From Streptomyces fumigatiscleroticus (lineage in GTDB: Bacteria > Actinomycetota > Actinomycetes > Streptomycetales > Streptomycetaceae), in NCBI RefSeq assembly GCF_014647975.1, contig NZ_BMQF01000009.1:62001-126000 (forward strand): a stretch of DNA of 64,000 nucleotides, read 5' to 3'. Under the pieces are notes generated by a model that saw only the letters and a list, made by a program, of their open reading frames with translations, made no database searches and was not told the origin of the DNA. The position numbers were made by a program, and so were the translations under genes. Below are positions 17,065-24,892 of the stretch, piece after piece (the first letter of the stretch is position 1; every line of letters begins with the position of its first letter).

Positions 17065-18158
17065 TCAGCCGAAGGTGAGGACCGGTTTGACCGCGGTGCC
17101 CTCGCGCATGCCGTCCACGGCGTCACCGATGTTCTCGAAGGGGAAGGTGGTGACGAGCCGGTCGAGCGGGAAGCGGCCGCGTCGGTGAAGAGCGGCCGGT
17201 TCGGGGATGAAGCGGCCGGGATCCGAGTCGCCCTCGATCACTCCATGGACCCGGACGCCCATGGCCAGCAGGCTCATGACGTCGAACGTGACCTCGGTGC
17301 CGAGGCCGACGAGGGCGAGCTCGCCCCGGGGCCGCAGCATGCGGACGGCCTGCCGGAGCATCTCCGGCCGGCTGGTGGTGTCGACGATGTGGTGCGCTCC
17401 GCCGCCGGTGAGGTCGCGCACGGCGGTGACGAGGTCGCCGTCCGCCGTGGGGGCGAGGGCGGCCTTCGCGCCGAGTCCGGTGGCCAGGGCACGCCGGGCG
17501 GCGACCGGGTCGATGACGACGGCCGGGTCGCAGCCCGCGGCGACCGCGGCCATCAGGGCGCTGAGCCCGACCCCGCCGGCGCCGATGACGACCAGCGAGT
17601 CACCCGGCCGGGGACGCAGCCGGTTGAGTACGGTGCCCGCGCCCGTCTGCGCGCCGCAGCCCAGCGGTGCGGCGACGGCGGGCGGCAGGCCGGCCGGGAC
17701 CCGGACGGTGTTGCGCTCGTGGGCGAGGGCGTGGGTGGCGAAACCGGACTGGCCGAAGAATCCGGCGTGGACGGGGGAGCCGTCGCGGGACAGCGGGGTG
17801 CTGCCGTCGCCGCGTCCGCCGGAGACGTTCAGGGACTGCTGGGCGTGGCAGTAGGCCGGATGGCCCGCCGCGCACTGCGCGCACGCACCGCAACTGTGGA
17901 AGGTCGGCACACGTGGTCCCCCGGGGCGAGGCCGGTCACGTCCGTGCCCACCGCCTCCACCACGCCGGCGCCCTCGTGGCCGAAGACCATGGGGGTGAGC
18001 CGCCGGGGCCAGCGGGCCTGGTAGCCGAGGTCGGTGTGGCACAGCCCGGCCGCGGTGATCCTGACCAGCACCTCGCGCGGCCGTGGGGCCTCCATTTCCA
18101 GGTCCTGCACGACGAACGGTCCGCCCGGGGTCTCGGTGACGGCTGCCCGGATCCGCAT
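17065..18158 (-). pseudogene. Zinc-dependent alcohol dehydrogenase, frameshifted
   Basis: The medium-chain dehydrogenase family is clear in two frames. The N-terminal part (18158 to about 17910) has AAGLCHTDLGYQ and FGHEGAGVVEAVG with the catalytic zinc Cys and His-Glu. The rest (from about 17914) has CGACAQCAAGHPAYC, the structural zinc site, and VIGAGGVGLSALM, the NAD-binding motif. The join GDHV / PTFHSCG shows a one-base deletion or two-base insertion near 17908-17914 (GTGTG where GTGGTG is expected). Intact, it would be about 363 residues, of the aryl/benzyl-alcohol dehydrogenase type. It may be a real pseudogene or a sequencing error. The ATG at 18158 is preceded by AAGGAGC. Confidence 0.8.
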
Positions 18159-18202
18159 GACCGGCTCCTTCCGCTGAACGCCTCGGGTGGCGGGGGCCGG
18201 TC

Positions 18203-18385
18203 TCAGCGGACGCGCTCGAGAACGAAGTAGTAGAAGGGCCCGTCGTCGGCGGGGACGTGCTTGCCGTTCATGATGCCCATGAGCGTGCCGTCGTCGACCC
18301 GTTTGAAGTGGTCGAGGACCGGCTGCCCGTCGTAGACCATCGTCGCGGTCGGCTCACCCCGGAACTCGACCGTCCACAGCGGTAG
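18203..18385 (-). pseudogene. C-terminal remnant of a DUF4334 (GXWXG) protein
   Basis: Reading leftward, about 60 codons give WTVEFRGEPTATMVYDGQP, VLDHFKRVDDGTLMGIMNGK and a closing YYFVLERVR. This is the characteristic C-terminal half of DUF4334 proteins. The N-terminal GXWXG domain is absent. Immediately upstream, at 18380-18385, the sequence passes into the N-terminal helix-turn-helix of a TetR gene in another frame. The simplest reading is a deletion that fused the ends of two genes. Confidence 0.65.
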
Positions 18386-18516
18386 AGCGCGGGCCGTGAC
18401 ATGCCGACGGCCTGGGCCAGCGCTTCCATGGAGGTGCGGCGGTATCCGTGGCGGGCGAAGGTGGCGACCGCCGCCTTCATCACCCGGTGCCTGCGGTCGT
18501 CGTCGAGGTGCGCCAT
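18380..18516 (-). pseudogene. N-terminal stump of a TetR regulator
   Basis: From an ATG at 18516 the reading MAHLDDDRRHRVMKAAVATF, ARHGYRRTSMEALAQAVGMS and RPALYR is a complete TetR helix-turn-helix. It stops being TetR-like exactly where the conserved F-x-x-K after ALYR should follow. The rest of the regulator has been lost and replaced by the DUF4334 tail in a different frame. Confidence 0.65.
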
Positions 18517-18602
18517 GCGGACGATCGTAGAAGGCCGCCCGGCGGGTGCGGCGCGCGCCGGGCCGGGCACCCGTGCGCCCGGGCCGGTGACCCGGCGGCG
18601 TC

Positions 18603-19172
18603 CTACCGGCCCCCCGCGGTGACGGCCCTGAGCTCGTCCAGCGCTTCCCGCATCACCTGGGACATCTCGCGTTCCTCGGCCGCCGCGGCCCAGCGCTCGA
18701 AGCCGACCTTGAAGACGGCGATCCCCGCCTCGGCGGTCAGGCTCGCGGCGGGCTCCGCGACGCCGCGCCGGCGCAGGGTGCCGGCGAGCGCGGCCGACAT
18801 CGAGGCGAGTTTGATCAGCTCGCGTTCCTTCAGCTCCGGGGTGGCCGTGATCACGGCATGCCGCCTGCGCGCGTACTCGCGGCGGCCGGCGAACATCTGG
18901 GCGACCGCGTCGAGGCCCGCCGCCACCGCGTCGATCGGCGCGGCGGACTCCGGCGCACCGGCCACCGCCCGTACGAACAACTCCTCCAGCTCGCCGGAGC
19001 CGGCGAACAGCACCTCGCGCTTGTCGGCGTAGTGCCGGAAGAAGGTGCGCTCCGTGAGCCCGGCCCGCCGGGCGATCTCCGCCACGGTGGTCTGCTCGTA
19101 GCCGTGCTCGCTGTAGAGCTGCAACGCCGCTTCCGCCATGCGCCCGCGCGCGTTCGGCTCCCATCTGCCCAT
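18603..19172 (-). CDS. TetR-family regulator, divergent from an epimerase gene
   Basis: A 189-residue repressor with N-terminal helix-turn-helix at about residues 8-55 (GRMAEAALQLYSEHGYEQTT, VAEIARRAGLTERTFFRHYA). Its C-terminal domain resembles that of the TetR_C type with hydrophobic ligand pockets. I chose the ATG at 19172 because the conserved region begins there; a further ATG at 19205 lies within the operator region. It is transcribed away from the SDR gene at 19257. The 84-base gap holds two copies of a near-palindrome, a classic arrangement for a repressor controlling itself and its divergent neighbour. Confidence 0.88.
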   Translation of the reverse strand: MGRWEPNARGRMAEAALQLYSEHGYEQTTVAEIARRAGLTERTFFRHYADKREVLFAGSGELEELFVRAVAGAPESAAPIDAVAAGLDAVAQMFAGRREYARRRHAVITATPELKERELIKLASMSAALAGTLRRRGVAEPAASLTAEAGIAVFKVGFERWAAAAEEREMSQVMREALDELRAVTAGGR

Positions 19173-19187
19173 GCGCGAAGTGTACGC

Positions 19188-19238
19188 GATGACAGTTCCT
19201 GACATCGAGTGCTAGCGTTGATGACAGCAGCTGACATC
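19188..19238. promoter_or_regulatory. Twin TetR operators in the divergent promoter
   Basis: GATGACAG-N3-CTGACATC occurs twice, at 19188-19206 and 19220-19238. Each copy is an imperfect palindrome with seven of eight half-site positions matching. The centres are 32 bp apart, about three helical turns, so two dimers would sit on the same face of the DNA. Binding by the adjacent TetR protein is inferred. Confidence 0.65.
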
Positions 19239-19256
19239 AACAGTGTGGGGTTCACC

Positions 19257-20180
19257 ATGCGCATCTTCGTGACCGGCGCGTCCGGCTGGCTCGGCTCCGC
19301 CACCGTTCCCGAGCTGACCGGCGCGGGACACCAGGTCGTCGGCCTGGCCCGCTCCGACGCCTCCGCCGCCGCCCTCACCGCGGCCGGGGCCGAGGTCGTC
19401 CGCGGCACCATCGACGACCTCGACGTCCTGCGGGACGCGGCCGCCGCGTCGGACGGCGTCATCCATCTCGCCTTCAAGCACGACATCGCCTTCAGCGGCG
19501 ACTACCAGGGCGCCGCCGAGGCCGACCGCCGCGTCGTCGACACCTTCGGCGACGCGCTCGCCGGCACCGGCCGCCCCCTCGTCGTGGCCTCCGGCGTGAT
19601 CGGCCTCGTATCCGGGCGGACGGCCACCGAGCGGGACGAGCCCACGATCGACGGCTCACCGGTCTCGGTCCGGGCGGCCACCGCACAGGCGGCGCTCGCC
19701 CTCGCCTCGCGCGGCGTGCGCTCCTGCGTCGTACGGCTCTCCCCGACCTGCCACGGCGAGGGGGACAACGGGTTCATGGCCGCCCTGGTCGCCGTCGCCC
19801 GTGCCAAGGGCGTCTCCGGCTACCTCGGTGACGGCGCCAGCCGCTGGCCGGCCGTCCACCGTCTCGACGCCGCCCGGCTGTTCCGCCTGGCCGTCGAGAA
19901 GGCCCCCGCGGGATCGGTACTGCACGGCGTCGCGGAGGAGGGTGTCGCGCTCCGCGACGTCGCCGAGGTGATCGGGCGGCATCTGGACGTGCCGGTGACC
20001 TCCGTGGCCCCCGGGGACGCGGCCGAGCACTTCACCTGGCTCGGGCCCGTCCTCGGCCTGGACAGCCCGGCGTCCAGCACCCTGACCCGTGAACTGCTGG
20101 GCTGGGAGCCGGTCGGCCCCGGCCTGCTGGAGGACCTGGAAAAGGGCCACTACTTCCACGTCCCCGACACCCTCGCCTGA
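19257..20180 (+). CDS. SDR-family NAD(P)-binding epimerase/reductase
   Basis: A 307-residue atypical/extended SDR protein. The N-terminus carries the nucleotide-binding motif VTGASGWLGSATV (residues 5-17). The body resembles NAD-dependent epimerase/dehydratase proteins acting on small carbonyls rather than nucleotide sugars. The usual catalytic YxxxK is not apparent at the expected place (SVRAATAQAALAL), so it may belong to an atypical SDR group. The ATG at 19257 is chosen for the domain start; an upstream ATG at 19221 lies inside an operator. It is probably induced by the ligand of the divergent TetR regulator. A strong terminator follows. Confidence 0.8.
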   Translation: MRIFVTGASGWLGSATVPELTGAGHQVVGLARSDASAAALTAAGAEVVRGTIDDLDVLRDAAAASDGVIHLAFKHDIAFSGDYQGAAEADRRVVDTFGDALAGTGRPLVVASGVIGLVSGRTATERDEPTIDGSPVSVRAATAQAALALASRGVRSCVVRLSPTCHGEGDNGFMAALVAVARAKGVSGYLGDGASRWPAVHRLDAARLFRLAVEKAPAGSVLHGVAEEGVALRDVAEVIGRHLDVPVTSVAPGDAAEHFTWLGPVLGLDSPASSTLTRELLGWEPVGPGLLEDLEKGHYFHVPDTLA

Positions 20181-20187
20181 CCGGCGC

Positions 20188-20227
20188 GAGGACGCCGTCG
20201 CCCGGCGGTCCGGGCGGCGGCGTCCTC
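20188..20227. terminator. Terminator behind the SDR gene
   Basis: A 10-bp perfect outer stem (GAGGACGCCG 20188-20197 with CGGCGTCCTC 20218-20227) continues inward with nearly complete pairing. Confidence 0.65.
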
Positions 20228-20242
20228 TGCCAGGGTGTGGCC

Positions 20243-20770
20243 ATGACGACGACACCGGATGGACGTACGGTCCCGCCCCCGCAGGCCGGGGAGCGCGCCA
20301 TGCTGGAGGCATGGCTGGACTTCCACCGCGCGACGCTCGCCCTCAAGTGTGCGGGCCTCGGGGATGACCAGTTACGGCCGGCCTCGGCGGCACCGTCGCC
20401 GATGACGCTGCTGGGCCTTGTCCAGCACATGGCCGAGGTGGAACGCAACTGGTTCCGGCGTGTGTTCGCCGGCCAGGACGTGCCCCCGGTCTTCGGGGAG
20501 GGCAACAGCGACGGCTTCGGCCTGCTCCCGGACCGCGGACTCGACGAGGCGATGGCCGTGTGGCAGGCGGAAGTGGCCCGGAGCCGTGAGCTCGTCGGGT
20601 CCGCGTCGCTGGACGACTCGGGTCGCCTCACCGAGGACCGGGCCGCCCACGTGGGTGATCGTGACGTGTCCCTGCGCTGGATCATGGTCCACATGATCGA
20701 GGAGTACGCGCGCCACAACGGCCACGCCGATCTCATCCGGGAACGTATCGACGGACTGACGGGGCCGTGA
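20243..20770 (+). CDS. DinB/DUF664-family protein
   Basis: A 175-residue four-helix-bundle protein of the DinB/YfiT-like metalloenzyme superfamily. The typical pattern is visible: SPMTLLGLVQHMAEVERNWF with the first His, and WIMVHMIEEYARHNGHADLIRE with the C-terminal His ligands for a divalent metal. In actinomycetes relatives act as thiol-dependent S-transferases (mycothiol or bacillithiol type), but most DUF664 members are uncharacterised. The ATG at 20243 is preferred over the GTG at 20237 by family start. It lies 62 bases behind the SDR gene but beyond a terminator hairpin. Confidence 0.85.
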   Translation: MTTTPDGRTVPPPQAGERAMLEAWLDFHRATLALKCAGLGDDQLRPASAAPSPMTLLGLVQHMAEVERNWFRRVFAGQDVPPVFGEGNSDGFGLLPDRGLDEAMAVWQAEVARSRELVGSASLDDSGRLTEDRAAHVGDRDVSLRWIMVHMIEEYARHNGHADLIRERIDGLTGP

Positions 20771-20806
20771 GCCGTGGACACCCTCTCCATGGCGGGCGGG
20801 GCCCGG

Positions 20807-21721
20807 TCAGCGTCCCGCCCCGTCGCGCTCCGGCGTCCGGACGTCGGCGGCCGCGGTCGCCGCGTACGCCGTGCCCGCGCCCTCGGGTGCTCCGAAGCGG
20901 GCGAGGACGTGCCACACCTTCTTCAGGTCCTGCGGGTCGTGGCCGCCGGTGCGGGCCGCGTCACCGATGATCCGCGGGTCCAGCCGGCCGTCCCGGGCGA
21001 TCCGGGCGCCCAGATCGGTGTACTCCCGGCCCCGGTAGCCGGCGTGGCGGTGCAGTGCGGCCACGGTCAGCCGGTAGCCGGGATGCCACTCCAGAGGGCA
21101 CGGCAGCGTCCGGGCGGCCTCCTCCACCGGGGTGCCGCGGTAGCAGGCGTCGAGTACCAGGGCCTCCACGTCCCGCGCGAGGACCACACCCCCGTGCACA
21201 TGTGCCTCGATGTAGTCGTCGAGCGGGTCCCGCTCGTCCGCCCGGGCCGGCGCGATCAGCGACATGCGGGAGGCGGTCCCGAAGTCGGCCGGCTCGGCCG
21301 CACTGTCCGGGTAGCAGAAGGTGGCGCGGGCGAGCGAGGCAGGTGTGAGCCGGAAGTGCGCGGAGCCGAACCTCGGCGCGGCGCCGACCACCTGACCGCG
21401 GAAGTTCAGCGCGCCGTACACGGGCCGGTCGTGCGCGGGGGCGGTGTCGTAGGCGCCGCCGAACAGCCGGCTCTCCCAGCGCCGGCGGTCGCCGCCCAAG
21501 TGCGCGGTGAGGCCGCCGTTGCTCGTGCCGGTCACGAACTGCGAGTGATAGCCGCCGTCCCGGGCCAGCGCGCGCAGGATGGGCACGCCGTGCGCCGTCC
21601 GGTCCGGGTGGAAGTTCAGCGTGACGCGCAGTTCCGGGTCGACGGCCTCTCCCGTGGACAGGCCGGCCACATGACGCAGCGCCGCCCGGGCCCGGAGTGG
21701 GGCGACCTCGGTGGGATCCAT
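20807..21721 (-). CDS. DUF3626 domain protein
   Basis: A 304-residue protein recognised as DUF3626 by its start (LRARAALRHVAGLSTGEAVD) and the conserved segments VTLNFHPDRTAHG, GTSNGGLTAHLGGDRRRWE and IEAHVHGGVVLARDVEALVLD. The many conserved His, Asp and Arg residues suggest an enzyme, but no activity is known. The ATG at 21721 has GGGGAGGG about 12 bases upstream. It lies downstream of the aldolase gene on the same strand, separated by 139 bases and a hairpin, so it is probably a separate unit. It converges on the DinB gene. Confidence 0.8.
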   Translation of the reverse strand: MDPTEVAPLRARAALRHVAGLSTGEAVDPELRVTLNFHPDRTAHGVPILRALARDGGYHSQFVTGTSNGGLTAHLGGDRRRWESRLFGGAYDTAPAHDRPVYGALNFRGQVVGAAPRFGSAHFRLTPASLARATFCYPDSAAEPADFGTASRMSLIAPARADERDPLDDYIEAHVHGGVVLARDVEALVLDACYRGTPVEEAARTLPCPLEWHPGYRLTVAALHRHAGYRGREYTDLGARIARDGRLDPRIIGDAARTGGHDPQDLKKVWHVLARFGAPEGAGTAYAATAAADVRTPERDGAGR

Positions 21722-21830
21722 CGGCGTCGGCCCTCCCCGGCAGAGACTGCGTACCCTGGGCGCGCATCGGCCCCCCGACGCGCGGTGTTCCCCACCGCAC
21801 CATGCGCCCGGGGCCTCCGGCAACCCGATT

Positions 21831-21845
21831 CCGGGCGGCGCCCGG
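21831..21845. terminator. Small terminator hairpin behind the aldolase gene
   Basis: CCGGGC (21831-21836) pairs with GCCCGG (21840-21845) around a three-base loop, 16 bases past the aldolase stop. Confidence 0.4.
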
Positions 21846-21860
21846 GAACGAGGGAGGCGG

Positions 21861-22727
21861 CTACGCCGTCGGGGCCGGATCCGGGGCCGGGGCCTGGGTG
21901 GTGACGGCGCGCAGGCAGTCGGCGACCACGGCGCTGACCGCGGCGCGTGCGGCGGCCAGGCAACGGCGCGGGTCGACCAGCTCCGGCGCGTCACTCAGCG
22001 CGGAGCGGACCGCGCCGGTGAAGGCCACGTTGAGCAGCGTCCCGATATTGATCTTCGTCAGGCCGCGTTCGACGGCGGCACGCAGCGACGCGGGCTCAAC
22101 GCCGGACGAGCCGTGCAGCACCAGCGGTACCGGCACCGCCTCGTGGAGGCGGGACACGAGGTCGAGATCGAGCACGGTGGTACGGGTGACCATCGCGTGC
22201 CGGCTGCCCACGGCCACGGCGAGGGCGTCCACGCCGGTCTCGGCGACGAACCGCGCGGCCTGCCCGGGATCGGTGCGCACCCCCGGTGTGTGGGCCGAGC
22301 CCTTCCCGCCGATCTCGCCGAGTTCCGCCTCGATGAACAGGCCGTTGGCGTGGGCCCACCGGGCGGCCGAGCGGGTCGCGGCGATGTTCTCCTCGTCCGG
22401 CAGCCGGGAGGCGTCGTACATCACCGAGCTGGCTCCGCACTCGGCGGTGCGGTGCAGCAGTCCGACGTCCTCCACGTGGTCCAGGTGGAGCGCCAGCCGG
22501 GCGTCGCCGGCGCGGGCGACCGCGGCCGCCGCGGCGGCCAGCGGCAGTACGTCCCCGCCGTGGTGGCGGACGGTGTTGTGGCTGATCTGCACGATCGCGG
22601 GCAGACCGGTGGCCTGCGCGGCGTCGGCGACCGCCTCGACGTGTTCCAGGGTGATGACGTTGAGAGCGGCGATGCCGTTGCCCGACGCACCGGCTTCGGC
22701 GATCAGATCCGCGGTCCGGCAGAGCAT
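21861..22727 (-). CDS. Class II ketose-bisphosphate aldolase (GatY/AgaY/FbaA family)
   Basis: A 288-residue zinc-dependent aldolase that would split a ketose-1,6-bisphosphate such as tagatose- or fructose-bisphosphate. Family motifs are visible: ALNVITLEHVEAV, ALHLDHVED (HxDH, zinc and catalytic residues), IEAELGEIGG, and VLHGSSGV (zinc His) followed by KINIGT (substrate phosphate site). It lies 64 bases downstream of a SIS-domain isomerase gene with the same orientation. That is the arrangement of aga/gat-type amino-sugar or galactosamine catabolic operons. I infer a tagatose-bisphosphate-type aldolase, but fructose-bisphosphate remains possible. Confidence 0.87.
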   Translation of the reverse strand: MLCRTADLIAEAGASGNGIAALNVITLEHVEAVADAAQATGLPAIVQISHNTVRHHGGDVLPLAAAAAAVARAGDARLALHLDHVEDVGLLHRTAECGASSVMYDASRLPDEENIAATRSAARWAHANGLFIEAELGEIGGKGSAHTPGVRTDPGQAARFVAETGVDALAVAVGSRHAMVTRTTVLDLDLVSRLHEAVPVPLVLHGSSGVEPASLRAAVERGLTKINIGTLLNVAFTGAVRSALSDAPELVDPRRCLAAARAAVSAVVADCLRAVTTQAPAPDPAPTA

Positions 22728-22791
22728 GAGGGGTCCTTCCTGGGCGTCGGTGGGCCACGGCGGGAGCGGCGGGCGCTGCCGTGAGGGCGTG

Positions 22792-23682
22792 TCAGGAAGC
22801 GGCCCGGTCGAGGACCACGGAACGGGTCAGGGCCCGGGGGCGGTCCGGGTCCAGGCCCTTGCGCGCGGCGGTCGCCCCGGCCAGCCGCTGGACCCGCACC
22901 AGATCGGCCTGCGGATCCTCGGGATGGTTCACGAAGTGCGCACCGGTGGGGGCGACGTCCTCCCGCAGCCGGTCGTGGTCGGGGCCGAAGTGCCACACCA
23001 GACGGCCGGGCGCGGCGATGGCGATCGGACCGTGCCGGTACTCCATGGACGGGTACGCCTCCGTCCAGCCCTGTGTGGCCTCCCGCATCTTCAGGGCGGC
23101 CTCCCGCGCGATGCCGTGCGCCCAGCCCCGGCCGAGGAAGGTGATCTGCTCGGCGGTGAGCCACTCCTCGGGCAGCGGCTCCGCGAGCACCGCGCCGGCC
23201 GCTTCCGCCAGCGGCTGGACCTCCTCGCCCAGACCGGCCCGCAGGGCGGTGAGCGCGGTGGTGGCGAACAGGGTCTGGACGACGGACCGTTCGTCCGCGA
23301 AGGAGAGGTCCAGGACGTGCTCGGCGGCGTTCACGACGGGGGTGGCGGTGTCCGCGGTCAGGGCGACCGCGGGGTACCGGCCGCGCCGGCGGTCCAGCAG
23401 CTCCAGCACCTCGGTCGTGGTGCCGGACCGGGTGATCACCACGAGCCGGTCGTAGGCGCGTGTGCGGGGGAACTCCGAGGCCGCGAAGGAGTCCGTCTCC
23501 CCCAGGCCGCGGCCCTCGCGCAGCAGGGCGTAGGCCTCGGCCATGAACCACGAGGTACCGCAGCCGACGACAGCGACCCGCTCGCCGGGCCGGGGCAGCC
23601 CGTTGCCCGGCGCGGCGGCGACGGCCGCGGCCTCGAGCCAGGCCCCGGGCTGACGGGCGATCTCCTCGGCGATGAACGACAT
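22792..23682 (-). CDS. SIS-domain sugar isomerase/deaminase (AgaS/GlmS-isomerase-like)
   Basis: A 296-residue protein with two sugar isomerase domains. The phosphosugar-binding loops VVGCGTSWFMAE (about residues 38-49) and VVITRSGTTTEVLELL (about 81-96) are clear, as is SMEYRHGPIAI near the second active site. Such proteins isomerise or deaminate amino-sugar phosphates, and AgaS acts in N-acetylgalactosamine use. A strong GAGGAGC precedes the ATG at 23682. It forms an operon with the following aldolase. The well-formed promoter and the palindrome just downstream of its start indicate repression by a GntR- or LacI-type regulator. Confidence 0.87.
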   Translation of the reverse strand: MSFIAEEIARQPGAWLEAAAVAAAPGNGLPRPGERVAVVGCGTSWFMAEAYALLREGRGLGETDSFAASEFPRTRAYDRLVVITRSGTTTEVLELLDRRRGRYPAVALTADTATPVVNAAEHVLDLSFADERSVVQTLFATTALTALRAGLGEEVQPLAEAAGAVLAEPLPEEWLTAEQITFLGRGWAHGIAREAALKMREATQGWTEAYPSMEYRHGPIAIAAPGRLVWHFGPDHDRLREDVAPTGAHFVNHPEDPQADLVRVQRLAGATAARKGLDPDRPRALTRSVVLDRAAS

Positions 23683-23704
23683 ACGTGCTCCTCGAGTGGC
23701 ATGT

Positions 23705-23763
23705 GGTCCGGACCCCGCAGTCGTGGCTGTCACGACGATAGGTGCCTCCAAGTGCCCGATCAA
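23705..23763 (-). promoter_or_regulatory. Promoter of the SIS/aldolase operon with a downstream palindrome
   Basis: Reading leftward: -35 TTGATC (23763-23758), a 17-bp spacer, -10 TATCGT (23740-23735) and a predicted start near 23728. The 10-bp palindrome GGTCCGGACC (23714-23705), within TGGTCCGGACC, resembles the core of DasR sites (TGGTCTAGACCA in the literature) and would block an initiating polymerase. Binding by a GntR-type amino-sugar regulator is inferred. Confidence 0.6.
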
Positions 23764-23938
23764 TGGCCGCGATGAGCATGCGCGGGCACTCCTGCCGCGT
23801 TCCGGTGACGCCGGTGACCTCCGCGAACGGCGGGCGGCGCGCCGGTAGTGGACAGGGGCGGGCCGTGGCCGACGGCCGGGGCCACGGCACCGCCCCCTCC
23901 GGCCGCGTCGGCCGGCACGGAGTGTCACGGACGGTGAA

Positions 23939-23978
23939 GGCAGGACTTGCGGCCGGGGCGGCATGGGCAAGACTTGCG
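23939..23978 (+). repeat. 13-bp direct repeat upstream of the hydrolase gene
   Basis: GGCARGACTTGCG occurs at 23939-23951 and 23966-23978, 27 bp apart. The second copy contains the perfect palindrome GCAAG-A-CTTGC. It lies 34-73 bases before the hydrolase start and is probably regulatory. Confidence 0.5.
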
Positions 23979-24011
23979 CACGGGGGCCGAGCACCTCGAG
24001 AAAGGACCGGC

Positions 24012-24854
24012 ATGCCCGTCTGCACCACCCGTGACGGCGTGGAGATCTTCTACAAGGACTGGGGCCAGGGCCGTCCCGTGGTGTTCATCCACGGCTGGCC
24101 GCTCAACGGCGACGCCTGGCACGACCAGCTCAAGGCGGTGGCCGACGCGGGCTACCGGGGCATCGCGCACGACCGCCGTGGCCACGGCCGCTCCACACCG
24201 GTGTGGGACGGCTACGACTTCGACACCTTCGCCGACGACCTCAACGATCTCCTCGCCGGTCTCGATCTGCGCGAGGTCACGCTCGTCGCCCACTCCATGG
24301 GCGGCGGCGAGCTCGCCCGCTACATCGGCCGGCACGGCACCGAGCGGATCCGTTCCGCGGTGCTGCTGTCCGCCGTACCCCCGGTCATGGCGGAGACCGA
24401 CGACAATCCGGAGGGCGTACCCGCGGAGGTCCTCGACCAGATCAAGGCCGGCATCCTGAACGAGCGCTCGCAGTTCTGGAAGGACACCGCGGAAGGCTTC
24501 TTCTCCGCGAACCGGCCCGGCAACAAGGTCACCCAGGGCAACAAGGACGCCTTCTGGTACATGGCCATGGCGCAGACCATCGAGGCCGGCGTCAGCTGCG
24601 TCGACGCCTTCGGATACACGGATTTCACCGAGGACCTCAAGAGATTCGACGTCCCCACCCTCGTCGTACACGGCGACGACGACCAGGTCGTGCCCATCGA
24701 CGCCACGGGCCGCAAGTCGGCGCGCATCGTCCCGGACGCCGAGCTGAAGGTGTACGAGGGCGGCTCCCACGGCATCGCGATGGTCCCGGGCGACAAGGAG
24801 CGGTTCAACCGGGACCTCCTCGACTTCCTCGGGAAACACGGGCCGGCCGGGTGA
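24012..24854 (+). CDS. Alpha/beta hydrolase (non-haem chloroperoxidase/esterase type)
   Basis: A 280-residue hydrolase of the family annotated as cofactor-free haloperoxidase or arylesterase. The fold and triad are visible: oxyanion strand VVFIHGWP (residues 23-30), nucleophile elbow AHSMGG with Ser95, the acid in VVHGDDDQVVP, and His in GGSHGIAM. Length is normal. AAAGGA at 24001-24006 precedes the ATG. No neighbouring gene shares its strand closely, so it is probably monocistronic. The direct repeats at 23939-23978 may control it. The true substrate, ester or lactone, cannot be told. Confidence 0.9.
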   Translation: MPVCTTRDGVEIFYKDWGQGRPVVFIHGWPLNGDAWHDQLKAVADAGYRGIAHDRRGHGRSTPVWDGYDFDTFADDLNDLLAGLDLREVTLVAHSMGGGELARYIGRHGTERIRSAVLLSAVPPVMAETDDNPEGVPAEVLDQIKAGILNERSQFWKDTAEGFFSANRPGNKVTQGNKDAFWYMAMAQTIEAGVSCVDAFGYTDFTEDLKRFDVPTLVVHGDDDQVVPIDATGRKSARIVPDAELKVYEGGSHGIAMVPGDKERFNRDLLDFLGKHGPAG

Positions 24855-24870
24855 TGTCCCGCCGCCTTAC

Positions 24871-24892
24871 GGACCGGCCTCATGGCCGGTCC
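24871..24892. terminator. Bidirectional terminator between convergent genes
   Basis: GGACCGGCC (24871-24879) and GGCCGGTCC (24884-24892) pair perfectly around TCAT. The stop codon of the leftward NTF2-like gene lies within the loop, so the stem forms part of its coding end. Confidence 0.7.
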
